Numbered from the stretch's first letter, positions 35,266 through 44,287 are shown. The stretch: DNA of 64,000 nt from Rhizobium sp. R634 (GCF_002211305.1 NZ_LOKW01000029.1:62001-126000), one strand, 5' to 3'. Numbers and translations: made by a program. Notes: generated by a model not told the origin, from the letters alone.

Positions 35266-36107
35266 CGTTCATCCTCCCCGAACGACAGCCACTCTGCGAG
35301 CAGCGAATTGACGATATCAGGCGCGGTCAGGTTCACCATATGGCGATGGCCCTCCACGATGCGGACCCAGCCTTTGGGTGCGAGCGCTGCCATTTGCTCC
35401 GCCATCAAGGGCGTCGAATTCGGGTCGTCGGAGCCCGTCAGAAACAGCGCCGGGCCAGCCACGTCCTTCCAGCCGTCGGCATAGGTCTCGTCTCCTCCGG
35501 CAAAGGCCGCGTATGCGACAGCATATCCCTGGGGATCGACGACGCTCAGCCATTCCCGAGTCAGTTCGCGCGCCACCGCGCTGTCCCTGTCATCGCCGAA
35601 CCAGCGTGCCAGAGGACCTTCCTTGTCCACACCCGTCACCGGAATGGCAGCGGCCCGCGCGAGCACGGCAGCCTTCGCCTCCGGATCGCGCCTGTAGACC
35701 CCGTTGAGGTAGGCGACGCGCTTGATGCGTGCGCCGAAGGTCGCGGCCGCCCCGCCCGACACCAGCGCACCCATGGAGTGCCCGGCGACATTTGCCGTTT
35801 CGATTTCCATCTCGTCGAGAAAATGTCCGAACCAGGCGACGAACTCTTCCAGACGGCTGCCCACCGGCAGCTTTGCGCTCTCGCCATGTCCCGGCATGTC
35901 GACGGCGATGACGCGATGCTCCCCGGAGAGAGATGTGATCTGCGGAGCCCAGGCTTCGAGGCGCATGCCGACGCCATGGATCAGCACCAGCGGGTCGCCG
36001 CTGCCGGCCTCGTGATAGGCCGTTCCGCCTGCCGTCTTCTTCCGGGGCAAGGCACCGCCGGCGCTCTTTGCTGCAGCGGCACCTGTGGTCGATCCAGCTG
36101 TCAGCAT
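35262..36107 (-). CDS. Alpha/beta hydrolase
   Basis: Serine hydrolase of 281 residues. The nucleophile elbow GHSMG places Ser111; the oxyanion region is LIHGVGM near 42-48. Candidate Asp and His are in LTGSDDPNS and VEGHRHMVN. About 25 residues rich in Ala, Gly and Lys precede the fold. The ATG at 36107 has GAGGGG upstream; a longer start would overlap the preceding gene. In an LLM/flavin-reductase operon it could cleave an amide, ester or peracid produced by ring opening, like RutD, but the role is inferred. Confidence 0.88.
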   Translation of the reverse strand: MLTAGSTTGAAAAKSAGGALPRKKTAGGTAYHEAGSGDPLVLIHGVGMRLEAWAPQITSLSGEHRVIAVDMPGHGESAKLPVGSRLEEFVAWFGHFLDEMEIETANVAGHSMGALVSGGAAATFGARIKRVAYLNGVYRRDPEAKAAVLARAAAIPVTGVDKEGPLARWFGDDRDSAVARELTREWLSVVDPQGYAVAYAAFAGGDETYADGWKDVAGPALFLTGSDDPNSTPLMAEQMAALAPKGWVRIVEGHRHMVNLTAPDIVNSLLAEWLSFGEDER

Positions 36108-36120
36108 GTCGGAGCCCCTC

Positions 36121-36723
36121 TCAAACGCCCGCAGGATTGGCGACATCCTGCCCCAGGTCCTTCAGATCCTGGTAGCGGTCGCCGATGCGGTGATGGGGAC
36201 GCCCGCCCACGGAGGCGCCGAGAGCGACGACGATTTCGTCGGCAGCCGGTGCGTCGGGGATGGAGGTCTGGATGGTCAGGTAGTGCGAGCGGCGGCCTTC
36301 GTCGTTCTTGTCCATCAACGGGATCATGATCGGCGCATTGGCGGGGCCGCGCGTATTGCAGAAGGCGAGATAGGACTTGGCGCCGACAGCATGGCGATAA
36401 AAATTGCCGAAGCGCAACGTGTGGATAAGCGCGGAGGCATGTTCGATTTCGCCGTCCAGGCCGACGACGGCGGCCTTGCCGTAACCTTCGACGGCATCGC
36501 CCGATCCGACCGCATCGATGATCATCTTGGTCAGCAGCTCACCGAGTACGGGAGCGCCCGCATGAATTTCCGGCTTGAGGTCTTCGACGAAGCCGCGGCC
36601 TGCCCAAGGGTTTTTCACGACCGCAAAGGCCGAAAACAGCTTCAGCGGCCCCGCTGCAGCCTTGCCGCCCTCGATCAGCGTCGTTTCGATTTGCAGTCCC
36701 GTCTTGCGAATTTGAATGGCCAT
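36121..36723 (-). CDS. DUF1185/AA_synth family protein
   Basis: A 200-residue protein matching the 'amino acid synthesis' family by its features: RKTGLQIETTLIEGG at the start, KNPWAGRGFVEDLKPEIHAG near 37-56, VEGYGKAAVVGLDGEIEHASALIH in the middle and GASVGGRPHHRIGDRYQDL at the end. The family name is not backed by a clear reaction known to me. First gene of the operon, directly downstream of the palindromic GntR operators. It may act on a ring-opened amide or enamine intermediate, but this is a guess. Confidence 0.8.
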   Translation of the reverse strand: MAIQIRKTGLQIETTLIEGGKAAAGPLKLFSAFAVVKNPWAGRGFVEDLKPEIHAGAPVLGELLTKMIIDAVGSGDAVEGYGKAAVVGLDGEIEHASALIHTLRFGNFYRHAVGAKSYLAFCNTRGPANAPIMIPLMDKNDEGRRSHYLTIQTSIPDAPAADEIVVALGASVGGRPHHRIGDRYQDLKDLGQDVANPAGV

Positions 36724-36752
36724 GCGAACACCTCATTTCTATATTATGTATT

Positions 36753-36764
36753 ATGGTATACCAT
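36753..36764. promoter_or_regulatory. GntR/FCD operator, operon-proximal
   Basis: Perfect 12-bp palindrome ATGGTATACCAT, 30 nt upstream of the DUF1185 start. It matches the TGGTATACCA-like sites bound by many FCD-type GntR regulators. Confidence 0.7.
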
Positions 36765-36846
36765 GATATCACGCTGTCAAGTTCGTTTCTGCAGAGACAA
36801 GGGCTGCGTTGATCGCTTTATGATACCGCCTTAGATATTATTGAAT

Positions 36847-36858
36847 ATGGCATACCAT
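36847..36858. promoter_or_regulatory. GntR/FCD operator, second site
   Basis: ATGGCATACCAT, one change from the perfect palindrome at 36753 and 94 nt away centre to centre (about nine helical turns), so cooperative binding or looping is possible. Confidence 0.65.
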
Positions 36859-37014
36859 CACATTGAGCAAAGTTGGGTGTCAAGTCTCGAGTGCGGCTGC
36901 TTCCGGATTCCAGGGTGTCGTGATTGCGGCTGTCGAACAGCAATAGCGGGCCGCCGGTGGGCAGCCTTTACGGTTGCATCTCAACAGAGGCAGAAGCGCT
37001 GTCTATGCGCTGAT

Positions 37015-37710
37015 TTATTCGGCTGGCTTCTGGGCGGACAGCACCGCTTCGGCAATGGCGCTCGCCGCCGCGACATGATCCATCGCCGCCCGCTGGGCTC
37101 CCTCGCCGTCACCGCGGCGGATGGCGTCGACGATCTTCGCCATCTGCGCCGGCCCCTCGATGCCGCGCCGTTCGGTCTTGATCGTCATTGAGCGCAAGTG
37201 GTTTATGCGCACGGTGAGAAGATTGACGACGCCCCAAGCAACGTGCCGATCGACCATGGTGAACAGTGTCTGGTAGAAGGAAGAGGTATTCGCCAGCACG
37301 CCGGCCATATCGTTATCGCGGTAGCTGTTGCGTATTCCGGTCAGGGAATCTTCCAGGGCCGCGACGATTTCAGGGCTGCCGCGCTCGGCGCATAGCCGCG
37401 CCGCCATGCCTTCGAGCGCGCCGCGGATTTCATAGATCTGTTTGGCTTCCTCGATATCGAGCTGGGCGACGATCGGTCCCTTGTTCGGCAAGTTGGCGAC
37501 CAGCCCTTCCGATTCCAGGTGCCTCAAAACTTCGCGCACAACAGTCCGGCTGACGCCGAGCTGGGCGCAGAGATCCCGTTCGACAAGCCGATCGCCGGGG
37601 CGGAAATAGCCGTTCACGATCGCTTCGCGGACCTTGTCCAGCGCCAGTTCCCGCAATGTCTTTGTCGGACGCTCGACTCGAATTGCTGCGTCCTTCAGAG
37701 CACCGCTCAT
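37015..37710 (-). CDS. GntR-family transcriptional regulator (FCD subfamily)
   Basis: Regulator of 231 residues. The winged helix reads RLVERDLCAQLGVSRTVVREVLRHLESEGLV; the FCD domain follows with EIRGALEGMAARLCAERG. It lies upstream of, and in the same direction as, the 11-gene operon. A related operator half-palindrome, ATGGCGTACCAG, lies at 37783-37794 in front of its own start, pointing to autoregulation. Confidence 0.92.
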   Translation of the reverse strand: MSGALKDAAIRVERPTKTLRELALDKVREAIVNGYFRPGDRLVERDLCAQLGVSRTVVREVLRHLESEGLVANLPNKGPIVAQLDIEEAKQIYEIRGALEGMAARLCAERGSPEIVAALEDSLTGIRNSYRDNDMAGVLANTSSFYQTLFTMVDRHVAWGVVNLLTVRINHLRSMTIKTERRGIEGPAQMAKIVDAIRRGDGEGAQRAAMDHVAAASAIAEAVLSAQKPAE

Positions 37711-37782
37711 TCTACACCTCAGAGTTGGACCGGCTTTGCACGATCAAGTTCCGCCGCCGCAGCCGAATTCGAAAATCGTATT

Positions 37783-37794
37783 ATGGCGTACCAG
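37783..37794. promoter_or_regulatory. GntR/FCD operator in front of the regulator gene
   Basis: ATGGCGTACCAG matches ten of twelve bases of the palindrome found twice before the catabolic operon; it sits 73 nt upstream of the regulator start. Confidence 0.55.
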
Positions 37795-37852
37795 ATACTG
37801 TAGCTGTCGGCGGCCGGCAATTCAACAAGCACCGTCACTTGGGATTGCCGAT

Positions 37853-39223
37853 CTATGCCTCGGGCGCCGCCAGCTTCGAGACGATCTCTTCGACGACGGC
37901 TTTTGCCTGCACCCGAATGTCGGGGACGGCCGTAATTTCCCAGAATTGCCCGGCCGTCAAGGCGCCGACCGCAAACAGCCGGGCGGGCGATATGCGGGAT
38001 GGCGCCACCACTTCGGAAACGGCATCCACCTCTATCCCGAGGCCAAGAGGATCGGGGGCGATCAGCCGAACGCGGCTCATTTCCTTCAAAAGCGGCGAAT
38101 GGCTGATCCCGGCGCGCTCCATTCCCGTGCAGTTGACCAGCCAATCCGCCTTGATGCCGACGTTCTCCTGCGTCGCTCTGATCCTGTATCCGGCAAGAAG
38201 CCTATCCTCCTCGGCCGCAAGCAATTTCAGGAAGCCCGTATGGAAGCGGACGGTTCCTTCCGAGACAAGGCTTTCGAACCTGTCGAACACGTCAGGTGCG
38301 ACCCTGTGACGGTGAATGTTCCACCAGGGAAGCGCATGGCGCAGGAAGCGGGCCCGTTCCTCGCTTGAAAGCCGCTGCCAGAGAGCCTGCGTCACCGGCC
38401 TCAGGCCGTCCATCACCGCTCTCCAATCGGCGACCTCCCTGCTCCTGGCCCGCAAGCTCTTCAATATGCCGCTGATTGTCCCGGGAAGCGTCTCGACATC
38501 GACTGGTAGAGGCGCCGGCGGCGTCTTCGCATGTCCGAGCGGTGCGAGCCCGCGACGCGAAAGCACGTCGATCCTGCCTCTATGGCCATGGGCGCGAAGC
38601 GCGAGAACCTGATCGATCATCGTCAGGCCGGAGCCGAGGATACAGACCGTATCGGATGGGGCGACGCGCCTCAGCCACGAGAGCCGCCACGGATTGTCGA
38701 TGATCCGCGATCGCAGAAATGGCGGGACGCTGGCTGGATCGACCGGCAGGTTGGCATTGCCGACGCCGAGACAGAGCACGACATTCCCTCCGGCAATCTC
38801 GTCGCCATTATCGAGCTGGAAGGCGAGCGTGCTGGTATAGCGCTCCACACATCCCGCCGCCTTGGCCTTGATGAAATCGACCCGGCAACGGCCGTCGCGC
38901 TTGCGAAGCAGTTGCGCAAGCGTATCCCTGACATAGAGACCGTAGTCGCTGCGCGAGGCGAAGTCGCCTGCCTGCATCGGACGGCCATGGCTTTTCAGCC
39001 AGTCGACGAAATCGTCGGGACGATGCGGCAAAAGGCTCATGCGGCCTGCGGGAACATTGAGGCGATGGAGATAGAGTTCCGTCCGGTAGGCCGTCCCGCG
39101 GCCAAAACCCGGATCGTCGCCGATGACGGCAACCTTCGCCGAAGCGGGAAGCTGCTCGATGAGATTGCAGGTCACGGCTATTGCCGAAAAACCGGAACCG
39201 ACCACGATCACATCGTACATCAT
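37853..39223 (-). CDS. FAD/NAD(P)-binding protein
   Basis: Flavoprotein of 456 residues with an N-terminal dinucleotide-binding motif VIVVGSGFSAIAVTCNLIEQ, a second GxG region VCILGSGLTMIDQVLAL near 215-230, and a C-terminal FAVGALTAGQFWEITAVPDIRVQA. This matches the FAD-NAD(P)-binding family often found beside sulfonate importers. I chose the ATG at 39223 (MMYDVIVVG) after GGGAG; the upstream frame extension is unsupported. It is divergent from tauABC-like genes across a 200-nt promoter region. Substrate unknown. Confidence 0.85.
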   Translation of the reverse strand: MMYDVIVVGSGFSAIAVTCNLIEQLPASAKVAVIGDDPGFGRGTAYRTELYLHRLNVPAGRMSLLPHRPDDFVDWLKSHGRPMQAGDFASRSDYGLYVRDTLAQLLRKRDGRCRVDFIKAKAAGCVERYTSTLAFQLDNGDEIAGGNVVLCLGVGNANLPVDPASVPPFLRSRIIDNPWRLSWLRRVAPSDTVCILGSGLTMIDQVLALRAHGHRGRIDVLSRRGLAPLGHAKTPPAPLPVDVETLPGTISGILKSLRARSREVADWRAVMDGLRPVTQALWQRLSSEERARFLRHALPWWNIHRHRVAPDVFDRFESLVSEGTVRFHTGFLKLLAAEEDRLLAGYRIRATQENVGIKADWLVNCTGMERAGISHSPLLKEMSRVRLIAPDPLGLGIEVDAVSEVVAPSRISPARLFAVGALTAGQFWEITAVPDIRVQAKAVVEEIVSKLAAPEA

Positions 39224-39317
39224 TGCATTCTCCCTGAAGCTCTGGCTAGCCTCGCCTCTGTCGCTCGCTCGCCTGTAGGGTCGCCCGAGCGCCAGAATCA
39301 CGAAAACAATTATCTCT

Positions 39318-39340
39318 ATAGTCTATAAATATAGTTTGTT
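39318..39340. promoter_or_regulatory. Symmetric A+T-rich element between FAD protein and tauA-like genes
   Basis: CTATA and TATAG flank TCTATAAA here. The TCTATAAA core recurs at 44321 and 54155 in front of the organosulfur genes, so a shared regulator is possible. Confidence 0.4.
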
Positions 39341-39425
39341 ATTTCTCCCGCCAGTCCCTTCTCACCCGCTACGCTTTTAGGGGTGAGATCAAGGGCCGTC
39401 GGGGCCCTCAAACAAGGGGCTCAAG

Positions 39426-40439
39426 ATGAATTTTAGAAATTTGGTCGCCGCAATCGCTGTCGGCATCGGCACTCTCGCAACGGCGATCGTCGCTCAGGCG
39501 GCAGACAAGAAGGTCGTCGTCGGCTATCAAACCGATGCGCTGCCCTCTTCGGTGGCGATCGCCAATGGCGAATTCGCCAAGACGACGGGATACGAGATCG
39601 ACTTCCGCCGGTTCAATTCGGGTGCGGAGATCTTTGCCGCCATTGCCTCCGGCGACGTCCAGGTCGGCTATGTCGGCTCCAGCCCGTTCGCGGCCGCGGT
39701 TTCGCGCGGACTGGAGGTCAAGGCCTTCTACCTCGCCTCCATCTCGGGCATCGACGAGGCGCTCGTCGTTCGCAACGGCTCCGGCATTGAAAGCCTCAAC
39801 GACCTGAAGGGCAAGAAGCTTGCCGCCGCGCCGGTGTCGACCGACCATTATCAGCTGCTGGCGCTGATCAGATCGCTTGGCCTGACCGAGAAGGACGTTC
39901 AGGTCTTCGCAATCCCCCAGCCCGAAATTGTCGCAAGCTATAATCGCGGCGATATCGACGGCGGCTTCGTCTGGGATCCAGCGCTGACCGAACTCAAGAA
40001 GAACGGCAAGGTCCTCGTGACCTCCAAGGATGTGGCCGACAAGGGGGCGCCGACCTTCTCGGCCTGGGTTGCGACCTCGAAATTTGCCGCCGACAATCCG
40101 GAATTCCTGAAGGGCTTCGCCTCGGTCGTCACCAAATACTATACGTCCTTCGCATCCGACAAATCCGCCTGGGGTCCGGACAGCGACAACGCCAAGTCGC
40201 TCGCCAAGCTTCTCGGCGGAACGCCGGAGCAGCAGGCCTCGGCCTTGAAGAACCTGACGCTGCTCGCGCCCGAAATCCAGGCATCGGACGCCTGGCTTGG
40301 CGGCGGCGAAAAGGCCGGCGCTGGCAAGATCCTCAAGGACACGGCCTCCTTCCTGAAGGAACAGGGCAAAGTATCCGGCGTGCTGGACAATTACGGCGCC
40401 TTCGTCACCGCCGACGCGCTTGCCGGCGTCAGCAACTGA
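39426..40439 (+). CDS. tauA: Taurine/sulfonate ABC transporter substrate-binding protein
   Basis: Periplasmic binding protein of 337 residues. The signal peptide is NLVAAIAVGIGTLATAIVAQA-type, cleaved before ADKKV. The mature sequence VVVGYQTDALPSSVAIANGEF and SGDVQVGYVGSSPFAAAVSRG is characteristic of TauA. Family members bind taurine or other aliphatic sulfonates. It heads a tauABC-type operon beside a monooxygenase-rich organosulfur cluster; no tauD dioxygenase is in the window, so degradation may be by an LLM enzyme or elsewhere. Confidence 0.9.
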   Translation: MNFRNLVAAIAVGIGTLATAIVAQAADKKVVVGYQTDALPSSVAIANGEFAKTTGYEIDFRRFNSGAEIFAAIASGDVQVGYVGSSPFAAAVSRGLEVKAFYLASISGIDEALVVRNGSGIESLNDLKGKKLAAAPVSTDHYQLLALIRSLGLTEKDVQVFAIPQPEIVASYNRGDIDGGFVWDPALTELKKNGKVLVTSKDVADKGAPTFSAWVATSKFAADNPEFLKGFASVVTKYYTSFASDKSAWGPDSDNAKSLAKLLGGTPEQQASALKNLTLLAPEIQASDAWLGGGEKAGAGKILKDTASFLKEQGKVSGVLDNYGAFVTADALAGVSN

Positions 40440-40450
40440 TCCTCCCTGAC

Positions 40451-40473
40451 ACCGGCGCGGCTGTCGCGCCGGT
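40451..40473 (+). terminator. Hairpin between tauA-like and tauB-like genes
   Basis: Perfect 9-bp stem ACCGGCGCG / CGCGCCGGT with a 5-nt loop, 11 nt after the tauA-like stop. No T-run; probably raises binding-protein mRNA relative to the rest. Confidence 0.55.
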
Positions 40474-40494
40474 GTCGAACTTGTGAGTTCCAAC

Positions 40495-41279
<785 letters not shown>

Positions 41280-41283
<4 letters not shown>

Positions 41284-42134
41284 GCGACATAACACAGGCT
41301 CCGCCGATTGCGGCCCATGTCGAAGACCGTCAGGTCAAGCTGGTGAAAATGGCGGGCTTCGGCGCCGGCGAGAGATCGACTGTGGCCATCAGCATCGCCG
41401 CCGCGCTCGCCATATTGCTGCTGTGGTGGCTCGTTTCAGCGCTTGGCGTCGTCCCGCATCTGTTCCTGCCGCGTCCCGATGAGGTGCTGACGCAGATCGG
41501 CGTCATCTATCGCGACGGCTATGCCGGCGCCTCACTTTTCGAGCACGTCTCTGCAAGCCTGTTCCGCATCGTCGTCGCAGCCCTGATTGCCATCTCCGCC
41601 GGCATTCCGCTCGGATTGCTGATGGGCCTCAATCGCTGGGCGAAAGGCGTGCTCGACGCGCCGATCGAATTCTACTGGCCGCTTCCGCCCCTCTCCTACC
41701 TGCCGCTGATGATCATCTGGCTCGGCATTGGCGAGACATCGAAGATCACGCTGCTCGTGCTTGCGATGTTCGCCCCGATCTGCCTGTCGGCCCAGGCCGG
41801 CGTTCGTTCACTGCCGATCGAACGCGTCAACGCCGCCCGCTCGCTGGGCGCAAACCGGCTGCAGCTTTTCCTCGACATCGTCCTGCCGTCGGCCCTGCCC
41901 GAGATCCTCACCGGCATCCGCATCGCACTCGGCGTCGGCTGGAGCACGCTGGTTGCGGCCGAATTGATCGCGTCGACGCGCGGGATCGGCTTCATGATCA
42001 TGTCAGCGTCGCAGTTCCTGGCGACCGACGTCGTCTTCGTCGGCATTGCCATCATCGCGGTCTGCGCCTTCACCTTCTCGGCCGGCATCCGCTTTCTGGA
42101 AGCCTTCCTCGTGCCCTGGAAGGGCAAGCTTTAG
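41280..42134 (+). CDS. tauC: Taurine/sulfonate ABC transporter permease
   Basis: Membrane subunit of 284 residues. Six predicted helices are seen, with the coupling loop [25 protein letters not shown] and the TauC/SsuC C-terminal pattern [20 protein letters not shown]. It completes a three-gene importer. Confidence 0.93.
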
Positions 42135-42243
42135 AACAGGATGATTTTAGGCCCACTTGGCCTAAAATCTCTCAATCCTGCTCCAAATTAAAGAGTTAGA
42201 GCATGATGCCGAAAACCGCTCACACCTTTCGGCATCATGCTCT
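42135..42243. repeat. RIME-like rhizobial intergenic repeat
   Basis: Two tandem hairpins between convergent genes: an 11-bp stem GATTTTAGGCC / GGCCTAAAATC (42143-42169) and a perfect 17-bp stem beginning AGAGCATGATGCC and mirrored at 42227-42243. The GCATGATGCCGAAA...TTTCGGCATCATGC core is the typical Rhizobium intergenic mosaic element. Besides being a repeat it may end transcription from both sides. Confidence 0.75.
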
Positions 42244-42251
42244 GAGCGGGG

Positions 42252-42560
42252 TCAATGCACCGTAAACCTGGCCGCATCGGCCCGTCGCCGCTCCAGGCTG
42301 CGGATCAGCATTGCCGCCTCCCTGACGATCGCCGAAAACGTCGCATCGTCGGCCTCGGCAATCCTTTCCGTCATGTCACGGATGATCGTCGTCAGATGAA
42401 GGATCGATTGGCGGCTTTGCGCATCTTCCGGTCCGAATTCACTATCGGCCATGGCAAGCAGCGCCTGCACCAGACGATCCATGGTCTGGCGGCGCCTGCT
42501 TCTCGCATCGGCATTCGGATCTTCACTCAGGCGCAGGAGATCGGCGACGATATCGGACAT
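42252..42560 (-). CDS. Small alpha-helical protein of unknown function
   Basis: 102 residues (starts MSDIVADLLRLSEDPNADAR), mostly helical with many Arg/Glu pairs and no Cys. I do not recognise the family. The long open frame upstream is a shadow of the hydrolase gene; the ATG at 42560 is 12 nt from that gene's end, so it is last in the operon. Confidence 0.65.
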   Translation of the reverse strand: MSDIVADLLRLSEDPNADARSRRRQTMDRLVQALLAMADSEFGPEDAQSRQSILHLTTIIRDMTERIAEADDATFSAIVREAAMLIRSLERRRADAARFTVH

Positions 42561-42571
42561 TGCGCTTCCAC

Positions 42572-43153
42572 TCAGATCGCAAAAGCCGGCGGCATGGAAG
42601 CGATGCGCTTTCGCGCGCCCGTGCGTATCTTCAAGGCATCCAGCAGCCGGTAGCCGTTGCGCCAGCGTCCGAAGCCGCTGGCGATATTGATGTGCCCGGC
42701 AAGGCCGATATTCCTGGTCTCGGCGTTCCATAGCCGGCCGAACAGGGCCAGGCGGTCGACCGTCATGTAGGCATCGTTCATGCTGCCGACGACGACGCTC
42801 GGAAAAGGCAAAGACGCCACCGGCATTTCGCCGAAGGAGATTTGTCCCGGATGCAGGATCTCCGTGGCCGGCAGATCGCATGGCGCAACGAGCAGCGCGC
42901 CTTTCACCCGGCGTGCGGCGCTCCGGCCGGCGAGCCGAGCGGCAAGCAGGCATCCGAGACTATGGGCGACAAGATAGGCCTCGCCCGCCTCCTCAAGCGC
43001 GCTTTCCAACCGCGGCAGCCACCTGTCGAGGCGCGGATGATCCCAATCGTCCTGGGTGACGCAACGGCTGTCCGGCTGATCCTGCAGCCAGTGCTGTTGC
43101 CAGTGACCGTCTCCCGAACCGAACAACCCGGGAAGGATAAGGACATCGCTCAT
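42572..43153 (-). CDS. RBBP9/YdeN-family alpha/beta hydrolase
   Basis: Small serine hydrolase of 193 residues. The N terminus DVLILPGLFGSGDGHWQQHW is diagnostic for the family, with the nucleophile Ser65 in AYLVAHSLGC and the C-terminal catalytic His likely in GLAGHINIASGFG. The start overlaps the stop of a 50-residue membrane peptide gene as ATGA, indicating coupled translation. Family members have few known substrates; its job in this operon is unknown. Confidence 0.88.
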   Translation of the reverse strand: MSDVLILPGLFGSGDGHWQQHWLQDQPDSRCVTQDDWDHPRLDRWLPRLESALEEAGEAYLVAHSLGCLLAARLAGRSAARRVKGALLVAPCDLPATEILHPGQISFGEMPVASLPFPSVVVGSMNDAYMTVDRLALFGRLWNAETRNIGLAGHINIASGFGRWRNGYRLLDALKIRTGARKRIASMPPAFAI

Positions 43154-43302
43154 CGGACCAGCCCGATCACCAAGGCGAACAGAAATGTGAAGGAGCCTGC
43201 GATCGTGCAGATCCCGGCCGCATGCCGGATTCGCGGCATGAGACTGTCTGCTGCTCTTCTCGCGCCGTGCCGGCCGAGGCCGGTCTCAACGACAATTGCC
43301 AT
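43150..43302 (-). CDS. Small single-span membrane protein (50 residues)
   Basis: A 50-codon frame starting MAIVVETGLGRHGARR and ending with one hydrophobic helix, AGSFTFLFALVIGLVR. Its ATG follows GAGGAGGTG by 5 nt and its stop overlaps the next ATG as ATGA, both strong signs of a real gene. Unknown function; one positively charged arm before the helix predicts its N terminus in the cytoplasm. Confidence 0.6.
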   Translation of the reverse strand: MAIVVETGLGRHGARRAADSLMPRIRHAAGICTIAGSFTFLFALVIGLVR

Positions 43303-43314
43303 GACGCCACCTCC

Positions 43315-43491
43315 TCAATACCAAGTTCCGGGCATCGTGCCCCAATAATGGATTTCGTATTCGCAAGCGGACCGGTCCCGCTCATCGTCTCGAGTGCGCA
43401 TCGCGTCTGCAGGCTCCCACTGAGCCACCGGCTTCGCCTTGAGGAGGCGGTCGACCGCGAGTTTCAGCCACACATGGAAATCGAGTTTCAT
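43315..43491 (-). CDS. Small protein of unknown function (58 residues)
   Basis: Starts MKLDFHVWLKLAVDRLLKAK and ends HYWGTMPGTWY. GGGAGG stands 5 nt before the ATG at 43491. It lies 12 nt upstream of the 50-residue membrane peptide gene, in the same operon. I do not recognise it; the longer frame start (43515) is less well supported. Confidence 0.55.
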   Translation of the reverse strand: MKLDFHVWLKLAVDRLLKAKPVAQWEPADAMRTRDDERDRSACEYEIHYWGTMPGTWY

Positions 43492-43525
43492 GCGAACCTC
43501 CCTGTCGGGGACCAATATTCTCCAG

Positions 43526-43699
43526 CTAGGAAATCAGCGAATGACGCCGCGCATTGGCCAGAAGATCGCGAAGCGATGCCGTTGGCCCGTAGAGCATCAG
43601 CAGGCGGTTTTCCTCGCGCTTGGCGAGGCGGTATCGGCGTGCGAATTCAAAGACGTTCCACAATTGATCGCCCGCTCCCGGCCTGTCCGCGTCATCCAT
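43526..43699 (-). CDS. Small protein of unknown function (57 residues)
   Basis: Starts MDDADRPGAGDQLWNVFEF and continues RRYRLAKREENRLLMLYG, an amphipathic helical pattern. An AGGAAG-type site precedes the ATG at 43699. It is 27 nt downstream of the FMN reductase stop and in line with the two other tiny genes. Confidence 0.5.
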   Translation of the reverse strand: MDDADRPGAGDQLWNVFEFARRYRLAKREENRLLMLYGPTASLRDLLANARRHSLIS

Positions 43700-43726
43700 C
43701 CTTGCTTCCTGAGAGCGCACCATGAC

Positions 43727-44287
43727 CTATTCGGCCGCCGCGATTGCCGGACTTGCATGCGGAAAGAAGGCCGCCAGCTCGCCGATCACTTCGCCGATAC
43801 GGCTCGAAAGCTGATCCGAGGAGACCGTATAGTCCGCGAAATCGCGATCGGATGCGTAAACGGCGGTCGGCAGCGTATGAGCCATGAAAAAGCCGAACAG
43901 CGGCCGGAGCTGATGTTCGACCATGAGCGCATGCCGGTCACCGCCGCCCGTCGCCGTGAGGATGATCGGCTTGCCTCGAAGTTCCTGCGGATCGATCAGA
44001 TCTATGAGGTGTTTGAAGAGGCCGGGATAGGATCCCTTGTAGGTCGGCGAACCAATGATCAGGGCATCGGCCCTTACGATCTCATCGATGACGCGGCTTG
44101 CCCGCTCGTCGAGATCCTTACGCCACAAGGCGCTGCCCAGCGACGGACCGACATCGTTGAGATCATAGGTCTTGGTCGTAAAGCCGTAGCGGATGCTGGC
44201 GCGCTCAGCAACGTGCCGGACGAGCGCCAGTGTCTTCGATGGACGGTTGAAGCTGCCAGCGATGCCGACGAGTTTGAAACCTGACAT
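43727..44287 (-). CDS. NADPH-dependent FMN reductase (MsuE/SsuE-like)
   Basis: Flavodoxin-fold reductase of 186 residues. The FMN-phosphate loop is VGIAGSFNRPSKT (near 7-19); the second FMN contact region is IIGSPTYKGSYPGLFKHLIDL and the third ILTATGGGDRHALM. This subgroup supplies FMNH2 to desulfonating or dealkylating monooxygenases. Three luciferase-like enzymes lie upstream in the same orientation, so this is their likely reductase. It has its own 122-nt upstream region with an A+T-rich element, so it may be made from a separate promoter. Confidence 0.92.
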   Translation of the reverse strand: MSGFKLVGIAGSFNRPSKTLALVRHVAERASIRYGFTTKTYDLNDVGPSLGSALWRKDLDERASRVIDEIVRADALIIGSPTYKGSYPGLFKHLIDLIDPQELRGKPIILTATGGGDRHALMVEHQLRPLFGFFMAHTLPTAVYASDRDFADYTVSSDQLSSRIGEVIGELAAFFPHASPAIAAAE

